Assembly: GCA_039602395.1 (NCBI GenBank)
Contig: JBCNJP010000006.1
Location: 9,598,952-9,662,951 of the forward strand
Direction of reading: 5' to 3'
DNA length: 64,000 nt
From: Deinandra increscens subsp. villosa
Taxonomy: Eukaryota; Streptophyta; Magnoliopsida; Asterales; Asteraceae
In this document: one piece after another, positions 21,832-33,515 of the stretch
How positions within the stretch are numbered: the first letter of the stretch is position 1
Layout of the letters: each line of letters starts with the position of its first letter
The notes under the pieces: generated by a model
The model's input: only the letters and a program-made list of their open reading frames with translations
What the model was told of the DNA's origin: nothing
The model's database searches: none
Translations under genes and position numbers: made by a program

Positions 21832-23494
21832 AGCGAAACTATGCATATCTTCATCCAGCGACACTATGCAGCGAAACTGCAGTGTCGCCGGGTAAACCAA
21901 CCAGACCAGCTCGAGCGAATCTATCGAGCGAAATTCCCTGAACGAAAGTTCAAACCAGTTTCGGGCGAAACTAGGCTAGCGAAACTGTGTCAACAGTTTC
22001 GAGCGAAACTAGCCTAGCGAAACTGTGTCATCGGGTATTGCCTAGCGAAAGTGCTGCCCGTGCACACAGCGAAACTGACTAGCGAAACTGCTAGCGAAAC
22101 TGAGACCAAAATCCAAACTTGTGCAAATTGTTTGAATGTTATGCCATGACTTACATGATTATGCCATGATGATACATGCTTTGATTTCGGATATATATAT
22201 GAACCCTTGTTTATGATCAACCATCGGTGTCGTGTGTCTGTATGTCGAGTCATAGTTCCAACGTGCTATGTTATGGGCCATAGTGACGTTAAGTAAAGGT
22301 TAGACACAAAACTAATACTTAAGACCTAAACGTGTTCATAGGTCTTCATTAAGCATACTTGGATTATTAGCAAGTGTAGCAGTGCAACCAAAGGTGAGTG
22401 TCACTAACCCGATTACCGTGAACCCGTTCGGGTCACACCAAATAACTAAAAGTGAAACAATGCTGACAACTCGAGAGTGCTAGGCACCTCCCTGATAAAC
22501 TTGAAAACTTGGAGTGCTCGGCACCCACTTGATGAACTTGAAGTGCTTTATGGGAAGCACTTGCGAATTACCAAAACAACGATTTCCAAAACGAAACTGA
22601 AAACACTTTTGAGATTCATGAGAATCCAGTAAACCGTTTTAATATGGCTAGTGTAGGTTAAAGTCTAAACCACATGATATCACATGATTTCTAAGGATGC
22701 CTTGAAAACTTAAAAGTCCTCAACTAAATTGTACCATTAATTGTAAAGCGAGGGGATGTTGGGTAGATCTACTGGAGTTTGACAAACTCCGCCCCGTGGC
22801 ACGGGGAGTGCACGGAGGTACAATATCAGCCTATCTGACCGTGATCCCGAGAGGACACGGGGGAGGCAAAACCGCGATGACGTAGGTCCGCAGTACTAGA
22901 TGGCACGGCCACTACAATAAATTTATGGTCAGCTTTGGTACAAACTTCCTTAGTGCATGGAACAACGGATTAGCTACCCGCGATATCGGTTGAGCACTTT
23001 AACTTTACAAAACTAGTTCATACCCGATGACGTAGGTCACGGACAATTCCTTTATAAACTAAGACATAACATTTAGCATTGCTTTTCACAAACGAATACT
23101 ATGTAAGTATACCTTGATACAAATTATGATTATGAGACCGGGCCAATGCATGACAAGCCCACTGTGAACTCACCAACCGTTAGGTTGACACTTGCGTGGT
23201 TTAAACTTTTGCAGATCGCTGAGGAGTACTCCGGAGCAGGTTGGCATGGCACGCGAAGACAACTCTATTTCTGTTAAACTTAATTGGGAATTTTAAACAA
23301 AGAATTTGTAAAGCACGTAGTTAGTGCTAAGACAATATTTATTCCGCTGCGTTTGTATTTGAGACTTTACTTTATAACTGGTTTTTGAACTATCTCTGAT
23401 TCATTTAGTATTTGTAACTAATGGTTGTGGATCCTGGTCTAGCCGCACCCCTTAACGGTATAAACTCCGTTGGTGGTTATTTGGGGGTGTGACA
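21832..23494 (+). repeat. 3' LTR of element X, 5'-truncated
   Basis: 1663 bp, same length as and nearly identical to 19989-21651, ending TGTGACA at 23494 before TATAC. The truncation point falls inside a GCGAAACT motif. Confidence 0.9.
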
Positions 23495-24655
23495 TATACA
23501 CATATGAAAATATTAAAGATGCATTTTTTATTATTTTTCTAAACAGTTTCGGAATCCTCAATCAACCTAAGACGGGAACCCACTAAGTTTCATGATCTAC
23601 ATATCAATTAAGCACATTTTATTGATTTATTATTTTTTTTATGATGCATAAGGATTTTTAAGCCTAATTAGTCAGCTGGGCCTACCAATACATCGAAACT
23701 AGCTAAAATGCAACCAATTATAATAATTTAACAGTTAAGCACACTTAATTAGAACATTGAACCCCCAGTTGTACTATCATTTCCCATTATGTTGCAGCAA
23801 AAATCGGGAACATTTTTTTCAAAATTTCCAATATTTTTTCTTGGATTTTTAGAGTTTTTTTTTTTGGATTTTTTTTAAAGACACACTAAAATTAAACAGA
23901 CTCAAGACGCAAGTCTCCCATCCCCACACTTAAACGACACATTGTCCCCAATGTGAAATGGGAATAAAAAAAATAAATAAATAAACACACTAAAAAAATG
24001 CAAAAGAAAATAAAAGAAATTGAAAATAAATCGGGACAAACTCCCCTGATTTTAATTTGGATGAATGAAAGGCGAGCTTGATCCCAGGTCCTCCATTGAT
24101 TTCCATAAGCATCCAAGTGTGAATATCATCGAACCCGCAAGACACAAAACAAAACACACACGACTCGACGCAACCGATTAATCATGAAAAAAATAATAAT
24201 AAATAAGAACAAAAATAAAATAAAACCAATATGAAACGTGCTCACCTGGAACTTGGACTCTTCCAACACAATTTCATCATCTTGAATCGCCCGCATTTCC
24301 TGCAAACACTGAAAAACACAAAACACAAACCGAAAATAATAAAACACAAAGAAGAATTTGAACGCTTAAGTTACAAAAAATTTACAACTCGGGCTTTCTC
24401 GACTATTCAACCAACTGCATCAGGGGGTTTCTCCTTAATGTTCTTACTAACTAATGCCCTAACCATCTGACCGCTTATAAATCCAAAGGCATTAACTAAC
24501 CAATCTTCAAAAATCATACCTAACAACCAGTCAACCCACCAATGCTTAAACCTACCCGGACTTAGCTTAATAACTACAATAAAGCTTAACCTCGGGTCGT
24601 TCTTACAATCTACATCCTCTAACGTCCCCACACTTGGATTAAACACATGGCCATC
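23495..24655 (-). other. Middle interior of element E
   Basis: About 1.16 kb, AT-rich. On the - strand it contains GACAATGTGTCGTTTAAGTG followed by TGGGGATGGGAG (about 23925-23955) and a related AAGTGTGGGGACG block (about 24620-24640). Such G-rich blocks are common near the 3' non-coding part of Athila-like elements. No ORF I can assign. Confidence 0.55.
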
Positions 24656-26641
24656 TGTTACACCCCGAGAAATGACTGAATGTGGGCATGTGACTGATTT
24701 GGCATCATGGTCATGGTTACGAATGATTGACATCTAATGAACATTAAATTAACCACTTGTCTTTCGAAAATATAAGTTTCAAACATTTATTTAAACATCT
24801 AAAACCATGACAGCGGAAATAAAGTAGTGGTTATGTGATAAGTTTTCCAAAAGACATAGTCATGAGATTTATAAACATAACTATCCTAAGGCGTAATGCG
24901 TCTAAATCTCCAAAATGAAATGCATGAACACACAGCAGGCAGACCATGATATGACAAGCAGGATCGGAATAGAAAAACATGGAGTTACAGTCTTTAATCA
25001 CCTGAGAATTCAAGAATAAAAAGAGTCAACATAATTTTTGGTGAGTTTCACAGGTTTAATGACAATGAACTGTTTGAAAATATGTTTGAAAATGTTTGGC
25101 TTGTCTTGATATTAGTTTGTTGACACTGTTGTTGTAAAGATCAAGCATGAACCTTGAATTCAAAACTAACTGTTTACCCACTCCTGATGTTCTTCCCCAA
25201 GAACACCGAATGACAAGAATAACTGATGTACCCCTTGACTATAACCGTGGAGTCATGACTGGTGCGACCAAGTCAAGGCAGGGTCGTCAACCCAAATAGA
25301 TCTATTCACAAGCTATCGTTTCGAATGAACTAATTGAATTCAATTAATAGTGGGACTTAGGCATATAACATGAATCAACATGAATACACAGATTGGGGAA
25401 ATGAAAAGAACATGCAATCAGTACGTCTTACAGTTATCATAATATCAGACAAAATGAAGTTTGAAAGGCATTCATTGAATTCTCCCCCATGTTAGAGAAA
25501 ACAGAAAAGTAAAAGGGGCCGTGAAGACTCACATGTTTGAAGATGGATGACAGATATGATTGGTTGAACTTAGCCTAGCAAACGTCTACAAAGTAATGTT
25601 ATGACGTATTAGGGTTTGGCTATCTTAAGTTAGTGAATACGTCACTCAATGTTCAAGGTTAAGTCTCGACTGTTGTTACCCGATGGCAATGATGGAAATC
25701 TTAGGACATTATTTATTGTTTAATAAATAATATTGAAGTTGGTGGAATTTATTATTTATTTGAATAAATAAATAATAATTAAATTTTCGGGTTTGAAAAA
25801 TAAATATTGAATATTATTGGTTATTTTTCATTAAACGTTAGGAAAATCATAAATATTTAATCCGCTAAATATTTGTAAGGTTTGGGGCCTTTTCGATTAA
25901 TAAATATAATCTTTCTTTGGTATGAAGACATGTTTCCAAAAATATATGAAGTTATATTTTGGTAAAATTAAGAGTATGGTTTGTCCGGTAGTTAGCCGGT
26001 TTCGCCGGTTTGACCGTTATGGCTTTCTTATGACGTTTTAGGTTTTCCTAACACTTAGGATTTGTTAGTAGACTTGTGTTAATGTGTTTTAGGGTCTTGA
26101 GTTGCCAATTCAATCGGTGGAAGATTAACTTGTAAAATCCGACGTTTTCGAGTAACTGAAAGTAACAGTTTTTGTCCGGTTTGTTTATAAAACATGTTTT
26201 TCCAACTTTGAACTTTATAAACCATTTTTATATGTCAAAATAAGCATGTTGCATGTTCTGGTCCAGATCCGATTCTTAACCAAAAATAAGTTATAATTTT
26301 CACCGAAAAAGTCGTAGTTACGATGTTTAACCGTTTTGTTTCCAAGTGTTTAACTTCTCAAATTATTTTGTATGTTTGGAAAACATCTTTGGCATCCCTA
26401 ATAATACATCACAAGTCCTAAGTGGTCACAAATTTGTCAAAAGGTCTTAAACTTAATTTTCATAAAAATAAATGGTATTTTTGTCATAAAAATTCCATGT
26501 TTATATTTTTTTGAAGTTTCATGTTTAAATCTTTGGTAAACACTTTTATGACTCAAATTCATCCTTTAGTAACTTTAGTTTTGGTTTTGGAGTCAAAATA
26601 TAAGTGTTTGAAAGATTTGGAAAAATATACATTTTTCTATA

Positions 26642-26762
26642 TGACAGCAGTTTTATGACACGCAGAATATGTGTGTCATCCCTGTTCAGTGTTCTTATTT
26701 CATGTATTTCCCAGATGACAGCAGATTTATGACACGCAGAATGTGTGTCATCTCTGTCCAGT
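26642..26762. repeat. Duplicated ATGACAC hairpin in the C LTR
   Basis: Two copies about 70 bp apart of a unit with ATGACAGCAG then ATGACACGCAGAAT and GTGTGTCAT, which can fold with ATGACAC/GTGTCAT arms. The H LTR has the same pair at about 52014-52126. Confidence 0.75.
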
Positions 26763-27889
26763 TTTTACAAAACTTATATTTTTCATGAAATCCGATTTTT
26801 GACATCTTGTATACCCATTTCACACCAATTTAAGTGTTCCAAATTATTTTTAACATAAAAGAACTAGTAGTTATCCAACTTTGGTCATTAAAGTGGCACT
26901 TTTAATAAAACATACAAGTTATTTATATACTTTTGTCAAATAATCTCTTTATCATGAACTAGTTTCCATCACAAGCACATAACCATACTAACATACATGT
27001 TTGCTAGCAAGTCATACAACAACCAAATCAAGACTTATCATGAACATGACATGTGACATTTAGATATGAGAGATTTATAGAAAAATAAACAAAGAAAGTA
27101 AGTTTCCTCACTTAGAGTTTTCCGGATCGGTAATGACGATGATGGGTTGTTGAACTAAGCTTCCGGTTAAGCTCCAAACCCAACCTTGATCTTGAATGTG
27201 AAAGAAATGGTGATGAAAGATCAAGAGTTTGTCATGGATTTTGACAAGAAAACAAAAGATTAGTTTTGTTGTTCTTGAAAGATTAGAAAGAAAAAGTGAA
27301 GGAAAGATGATGAAATAGAAGTTGTTGATGGATTACCTTGACTAGAGGTGTGTTTAGGAACTAGAATGAGTGGTGGTTGATGGTGGAATAGTGGTGGTTG
27401 GCGGTGGTTTATAGAGAGCCGAGAGAGATGAGAGGAAAAGGGAGAAAGGTGTGTTGTTTCTCTTGAAGTTGTGAGGAATGAAATAAGATGTTTAAGTGTT
27501 ATAAAAAGTGGTTAGGTGATGGTGGTTGGTTCGGTTTTGGGTGAACCGAAACAAGAAGGAAAGAAAGGGAGAAATGGATGGTTTGAATCAAGTGGGTTTC
27601 TTGTGTTGTGTGTTTGAAATTTGAAACAAAAGGGTGTGTGTGGAGGTGTCTAGGCCGGCTCAAGGAGAAGAGGGATAGGGACATAGGATGGCTAAGGGGA
27701 ACAAACATGTTGGGTGTGTAAGAGGTTACAAACATTACCCAATGGATCTTAGCTTTGTTGTGTACTTGGCCAACCATTTTGTTTAATATCAAGTTGACAA
27801 CATGGCTTGAGCATGTGATCATAGGAAAATGAATCCAACCAAGGTTTAGGAGACTTGTTTCCATGGGAAAGTCTTGTTAGTTGTTTAGT

Positions 27890-28140
27890 TGGAGAGGATA
27901 GTGGGCCGGTTGGAACAAGAGAAAAAGAGAGGGACGGTGGGCTTAGGCCCGAAAGAAAAAAAAGAGAGGGGAGAGTGGGCCTCGGGTTCGGCCCGAAAAG
28001 AAAAAGAAAGGAGGAATGGGCTCCGGCCCAAACCGAAAAAGAAAGAGTGGGCTGGCGGGCTGGGGAAAGAAAAGAAAAAGCAATTGGGCCGTAGGCCCAT
28101 TGGGCTTTGTGGGCTGAACCGGGTCTCGAGTCGGGTCGGG
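27890..28140 (-). promoter_or_regulatory. Site II-like TGGGCC / polypyrimidine cluster in the C LTR
   Basis: Many TGGGCC/GGCCCA hexamers alternate with A/G-rich runs (pyrimidine-rich on the element's sense strand). TGGGCC is the plant 'site II' motif bound by TCP factors, and pyrimidine patches are plant core-promoter features, so this is a candidate LTR promoter. It is repeated at 36725-36980 (5' LTR) and, in the other orientation, at 50540-50800 (H). Confidence 0.5.
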
Positions 28141-28692
28141 TTGAGTCCGGCTTGGTCCTACGAGTCCAATGAGACCTTGTTTGATCGAAATCGATGTCCG
28201 GAATGAAAAATGGATTTTTTATGTGAAACGAGTAAACGTAACAATAAAAATATTGTTTTGTCGCAGACGTTTTTCGGATAATTGGAATGTCACTTGTCAT
28301 GATTTGGCTTTTATTGTTTTAGTGCACATACGACGTACTCCAAGTTTGAATTATAATGTTTGCTCGACGTGAGCGGGTTTCGTTTGAATGTTCACGAAAT
28401 TTGTTTGACGGAAATAATTAATTTGAAGGAAAAATAAATTGTTTGAAGTTGGAATGGTTTTAGAATTAAAACCAAATTATTGTTTGACTAAAATGGTCGT
28501 TTGAATAAACGACGTGTTTGAAATACGTTTGTCATTACGTAATAGTTAGAAAAATATAAAATGTTCATTTCATATTTAAAGCTTCCACCAATTAAGATTT
28601 ATGAACTTTCTTTTTATTGAAGTTCCATTTCGAATAGTTGCGGCACTTTGGTTGATTTCCATTACGGGTAGATGTTGTCGGACCTAGATTGT

Positions 28693-30658
28693 CTATGTTT
28701 GCGGATACTTCTCACGCATTTGGTCTTCTCGTTCCCATGTATATTCTGGACCTCGTCGTGAGTTCCAACGAATCTTTACGATGGGAATACGGCTTCTCTT
28801 CAATCGTTTGATTTCACGATCACAGATTTCAGCAGGGGTCTCGATGAAATGTAAACGATCGTCAATCTCGATTTCATCCAAGGGGATGACTACAGATTCG
28901 TCTGACAATCACTTTTTCAAGTTACAGACATGAAACACGTCATGAACTTTGCTAACTTCGGGAGGCAACTGAAGACGATATGCTACTGGTCCAATTTCCT
29001 CGATGATTTCAAAAGGACCAATATAGCGAGGGTTAAGCTTTCCACGTTTTCCAAAACGAATAACACCTTTCCAAGGTGCTACTTTTAGCATGACACGATC
29101 TCCTTTGAAAAAATTCAATGGTTTGCGTCGATTATCAGCGTAGCTCTTCTGTCGATCGCGGGCAGCTTTCAAACGGTTATGAATCTGGGTGACTTTCTCG
29201 GAAGTTTCATGCACTAGCTCGGGACCTGTGAGTTGGCTGTCACCAACTTCAGTCCAACAAAGTGGTGAACGACACTTTCTTCCATACAATGCTTCGAAAG
29301 GGGCGGCTTGAATACTAGTGTGATAGCTATTGTTATACGAAAATTCAGCTAGCGGCAAATGTTCGTCCCAACTGTTACCAAAATCGATGATACAAGCACG
29401 AAGCATGTATTCGAGAGTCTGGATAGTTCTTTCACTTTGGCCATCAGTTTGGGGGTGATAGGCTGTACTCATATCAAGGCGAGTACCCAAAGCTTTCTGA
29501 AGGGTTTGCCAAAATCGGGCGGTGAAACGGCTATCTCGATCTGAGATGATAGAAATAGGTACTCCATGACGAGACACAATTTCCTTCATGTAAATTTTGG
29601 CAAGTTGTTCAGTGGTGTAGGCTTCCTGAATGGGCAGGAAAAAGCAGATTTGGTCAGGCGATCAACGATAACCCAAATGGCGTCATTTCTGGCTCGAGTC
29701 TTTGGCAACTTGGTAATGAAATCCATGGAAATTCCTTCCCATTTCCACTCTGGGATTATGGGTTGAACGAGTAAACCAGAGGGTTTTTGGTATTCAGCTT
29801 TGACCTTTGCGCAAGTCAAACACTTACCAACGTATGTGGCGATATCAGCCTTCATGTTAGGCCACCAATACAACTCTTTCAAACCATGGTACATTTTATC
29901 TGAACCAGGATGGATTGAATACCTAGACTTATGAGCTTCATCTAAGACTAGTTTCTTCACTGAACCGAAATTCGGCAACCACAGTCTTTCCATGAAATAA
30001 TAAGCTTCATCAGACTTCTTGACTAATTGCTTTTCCATTCCACGTAAGCCTTCATTAGGGATATTTTCATCTTTGAGGGCTTCGACTTGGGCGTCACGAA
30101 CAAGAGAAGTAAGATTGGATTGGATGGTCATTTTAAGAGCACGTACACGAAGAGGTTTCACTCGGTCTTTTCTGCTTAATGCGTCGGCAACAACATTAGC
30201 TTTACCTGGATGGTAACGGATTTCACAATCATAATCGTTGAGTAACTCAATCCAACGACGTTGTCTCATGTTCAACTCTTTCTGATTAAATATGTGTTGA
30301 AGACTTTTATGGTCGGTGTATAGCGTACACTTCGTACCGTAAAGGTAATGTCTCCAAATATTCAGGGCAAAAACAACGGCTCCAAGCTCAAGATCGTGAG
30401 TCGAGTAATTCCTTTCGTGTATCTTCAATTGTCGTGAGGCATAAGCAATGACCTTGTCTCGTTGCATAAGTACACATCCTAGGCCTTGACGGGATGCGTC
30501 ACAGTATACCACGAAATCATTTGTTCCTTCGGGCAAGGACAAAATTGGTGCATTACATAATTTTTGCTTCAACAATTGAAAGGCGGTTTCGGCTTTAGAA
30601 TCCCAGACAAACTTCTTGTCCTTCTGGGTGAGAGCAGTCAAAGGCTGGGCTATCTTTG
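28693..30658 (-). pseudogene. pol: Element C RNase H, integrase and chromodomain
   Basis: RNase H (30641 to about 30150) has DFVVYCDASRQGLGCVLMQ, LELGAVVFAL and YTDHKSLQHIF. Integrase has an HHCC module (HPGSDKMYHGLKELYWWPNM ... CLTCAKVK), then the Asp/Asp/Glu core: VIVDRLTKSAF, ISDRDSRFT and HPQTDGQSERTIQ, all present. A one-base loss in a T run near 29640 breaks the frame between the first and second Asp. NPRYIGPFEI and DVFHVCNLKK follow. TGA (28909-28911) replaces the usual Cys codon before the chromodomain (28908-28696: RLHFIETPAEICDREIKRL ... VKIRWNSRRGPEYTWERE). Chromodomains of this group direct integration toward heterochromatin. The stop codon lies in LTR-derived sequence. Confidence 0.9.
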
Positions 30659-31345
30659 AAAGTTCTCAATAAATCTACGATAATAGCCAGCGAGTCCTAA
30701 GAATTGACGAATTTCAGTTGGAGTAGTAGGTGCACTCCAATCTTTAATTGCTTCAATCTTGGAAGGGTCGACATGAATTGATTTCTCATTAACTACATGA
30801 CCTAAGAATTGTATTCACGAAGCCAGAAGTCGCATTTTGAGAACTTCGCGTACAACTTCTCATTCTTGAGTAACTCCAAGATGAGTTTTAAGTGTTGTTC
30901 ATGTTCTTCTTTACTACGGGAGTAGATCAAGATGTCATCTATGAACACAATCACAAACTTGTCTAAGTATGGCTTACACACACGATTCATCAAATCCATG
31001 AATACGACGGGTGCGTTTGTTAAGCCAAATGGCATTACTAGAAATTCATATAGACCATAACGGGTTCTAAAAGCAGTCTTGGCAATATCTTCTTCACGAA
31101 CTCTCAACTGGTGATAACCGGATCGTAGATCAATCTTTGAATAATAGCTTGATCCTTGAAGTTGATCGAACAGGTCGTCGATCTTCGGTAGTGGATAACG
31201 ATTCTTCACAGTCAATTTGTTTAGTTCGTGATAGTCGATACACATGCGAAATGATCCATCTTTATTTTTGACGAAAAGAACAGGTGCACCCCAAGGGGAG
31301 CAACTGGGTCGAATGAATCCTTTATCCAATAGTTCTTGCAACTGA
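30659..31345 (-). pseudogene. pol: Element C reverse transcriptase
   Basis: RT copies element RNA to DNA. The - strand frame 31341-30802 reads LDKGFIRPSCSPWGAPVLFV, FRMCIDYHELNKLTVKNRYP, YYSKIDLRSGYHQLRV, MPFGLTNAP and the catalytic VIVFIDDILIYS (Asp-Asp present). Breaks: about 30 bases are missing just before it (after APVARSPY of the preceding frame, near 31345), one base is lost near 30812 (after CDFWLRE), and one T is lost near 30657. The thumb/connection is therefore out of frame. Otherwise the domain is full length. Confidence 0.9.
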
Positions 31346-33224
31346 TTGGATAGGGAGAACGGGCTACAGGAGCAGCACCTGGAACAAGATCGATTTGAAA
31401 TTCTACTTGCCTGGCTGGCGGCAGTCCCGGCAAGTCTTCTGGAAATACTTCAGGGAATTCACGGGCGATCGGAACGTCCTTCAGTGTTTTCTCTTTTGAT
31501 TCCTTACCAACGACATGTGCTAGGATAGCATGATAACCTTTACGAAGGTATCGGCGTGTCTTCATACAAGATATGATATCCAACTTGGTTCCACTCTTTT
31601 CACCTTGAATGATTAGAGTTTCGCCATTTTCCAGCGGAATTTTGACCTGCTTAAGGTGACAGATGATTTCCGCACGATTCTTTGATAACCAGTCCATGCC
31701 AATTACGACATCAAAGCTTCCCAATTCGACGGGCAACAAATCAATGTTAAATGAATGGTCCGAAAGGCGTAGGGGACAATCTCGGAAAACCTTGTCAGTT
31801 TCAATTAGACTACCATCTGCTAGTTCTACGATGTACTTAGTGTCTAAGGCACATGGGTTGATTTTAAGTAATGGGCAAAAATCGGTAGACACAAAGCTTT
31901 TCTCTGCTCCGGTATCAAACAAAACAGAGGCATAATAATTGTCAAGGATGAACGTACCGGTGACAGTATTGGGGTCCTGTCGGGCTTCTCCAGCGTTCAT
32001 CACGAAGGCTCTTCCACGGACAGTTCCAACAGCTTGATTTTTCTTTGGAAATTGGTTCTTCATGTGTCCAACAGATCCACAACCATAACAGGTACGGGAT
32101 GGACAGTCTCTGGCAATGTGACCTTTGGCTTTGTAGTTGTTGCAATAGACATTACCGCAATCCATAGTATGATGAAGGTTACACTTTGAGCACAGAGGTT
32201 GATTTCCTGTGTAGCCAGATTTCTTTGGTTCTTGAACAGAAGCAGAAGCAACAAAAGCTTTGACTGGTTCTGGGGCTTTTTCGGGTTGTTTCTTAGATCG
32301 CTTCTCAGAATTCTTTTTACCGAAATGACCGCGTTTGCGTTTACGATCAAACTTCTTCCCAGACGAAGCGGACGGTGAACAGACATCAACAACAGGTTTG
32401 GATTGATCAGGAGTCTTCCTGGCAAAGGAAACACCTTGGCGCGTAGCCTGATAGGTCAGACTATGTGCCAAACGAACGGCGGCTTGCAGAGTGGTAGGGT
32501 TGGAAGATAACACATTCCCTTGAATGTTGGGTGCTAAACCCCAAATGTAACGCTCGATCTTCTTGTATGGTGGTGTCACCATTGAAGAACATAAATGAGC
32601 AAGTTCATGAAATCTCTTGGTGTATCCAGCAATATCAGATCCATTCATGGTGAGTCCCCAGAACTCAACTTCCAAACGTTGAAGTTCTTCTCGCGGGCAG
32701 TATTCATCTCTCAGTAGTTGCTTCAATTCTTCCCAAGGCATAGCGTGTGCTTGGTCAGTTTCGACAGTTTCGGCATGCGAATTCCACCATGAGAGAGCAC
32801 CATCAATGAATGTGCAAGCAGCAAATTTGACCTTAGAGTGGTCGGGACAGTTACTGATACTAGAAAACAGATTCAGTCTTTTCGAACCAGCGAATAAGAC
32901 CGACAGCACCTTCGGTACCTTTGAAATTGATAGGTTTACAATTCATGAAGTCCTTGTAGGTACATTCACGGGCACCTGAAACGTTAGACAAAACCTTGAA
33001 AACAATTCGGGGGAATTTAAATTCTCGGATTTCCAACGTTTATCGAAGGTCTTACCACCAGGAGCACCTTCACCATGGCCTCCGGCGGCGCGATTTGCTT
33101 CATTAGCAGCGATGGCATCAGCGATACGTTGGGCGATTAAGGCCTCAACTTGTTCAGCGTTCAATGGTGCGGGTGGAGGTGATTCAGCTCGATTGGTTCG
33201 CGGGCGTCCTCGGCGTCCAGACAT
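31346..33224 (-). pseudogene. gag: Element C gag and protease
   Basis: Gag start at ATG 33224 (MSGRRGRPRTNRAESPPP), Ala/Glu-rich helix, then a frame change near 32930. The core continues with FIDGALSWWNSHAETV, LKQLLRDEYCPREELQRLE and MNGSDIAGYTKRFHELA. Two zinc knuckles follow, both with a lost Cys: CNNYKAKGHIARDC (second Cys is Tyr) and CYGCGSVGHMKNQF (last Cys is Phe). Protease (about 31990-31600) has the active site VLFDTGAEKSFVS and the VVIGMDWL block. The linker into RT has VAREFPEVFPEDLPGLPP-type text. Gag and protease share one frame here. Inactive because of the RNA-binding Cys losses and frame changes. Confidence 0.9.
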
Positions 33225-33515
33225 GTTTTTCTTAATCCACGAATGTAAACAAGAAATATAATTAGACAATATATGACAATATACAGTCTACATATCTTTA
33301 ATGAACAACCATACATCCATAAGAAGCTACAATGAAAGTAATACAACCATAGTCAATTAATATTCGAAAACATACATCATGACAAACACTACAATTCTAG
33401 TACGAACATACCATAATTGTTTCAAAAGTCGGAGTCGCAGCTCCATTTTCCAAAATACAACATAGTTTTCATACATTAACTAAACATGATACGAATGCAT
33501 CACTAGGTAGTACCA
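33225..33515 (-). other. Gap between leader ORF and gag in C
   Basis: About 290 bp, AT-rich, with no ORF worth naming. It could hold an internal ribosome entry site or a splice acceptor; nothing specific is seen. Confidence 0.5.

Larger units (their letters stand above)
19062..23494 (+). mobile_element. LTR element X with nearly empty interior
   Basis: Full 5' LTR (19062-21651, TGTGACATCC to GGGTGTGACA), a tRNA-Met-type primer site (TGGTATCAT, 21655-21663), only about 180 bp of interior, then a 3' LTR lacking its first 927 bp (21832-23494). It is flanked by a perfect target duplication TATAC (19057-19061 and 23495-23499). LTR style and primer site suggest a chromovirus-like Ty3/gypsy element, but there is no coding sequence to prove it. 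Confidence 0.88.
24656..28693 (-). repeat. 3' LTR of element C
   Basis: About 4.04 kb. Left end TGTTACACCCC corresponds to the LTR terminus TGTCACACCCC at 34535 (one C/T change). At the right it starts abruptly at GTCTATGTTTGC, lacking the first 120-130 bp of the LTR, and joins the chromodomain reading frame, whose last codons and stop use LTR bases. Polypurine tract not present. It contains the segment deleted from the 5' LTR (25900-26940). Confidence 0.88.

Noticed and set aside
24831..25013. ORF of 60 codons repeated at 34711-34893
   Set aside because: Inside the C LTRs, repeated only because the LTR is; no domain.
27749..28300. Long overlapping ORFs on both strands in the C LTR (also 36584-37135 and 50363-50959)
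   Set aside because: They lie in the AG/CT-rich TGGGCC cluster. All frames are low-complexity (Arg/Lys/Glu or Phe/Ser/Pro runs), open by composition, and run in both directions. No domain.
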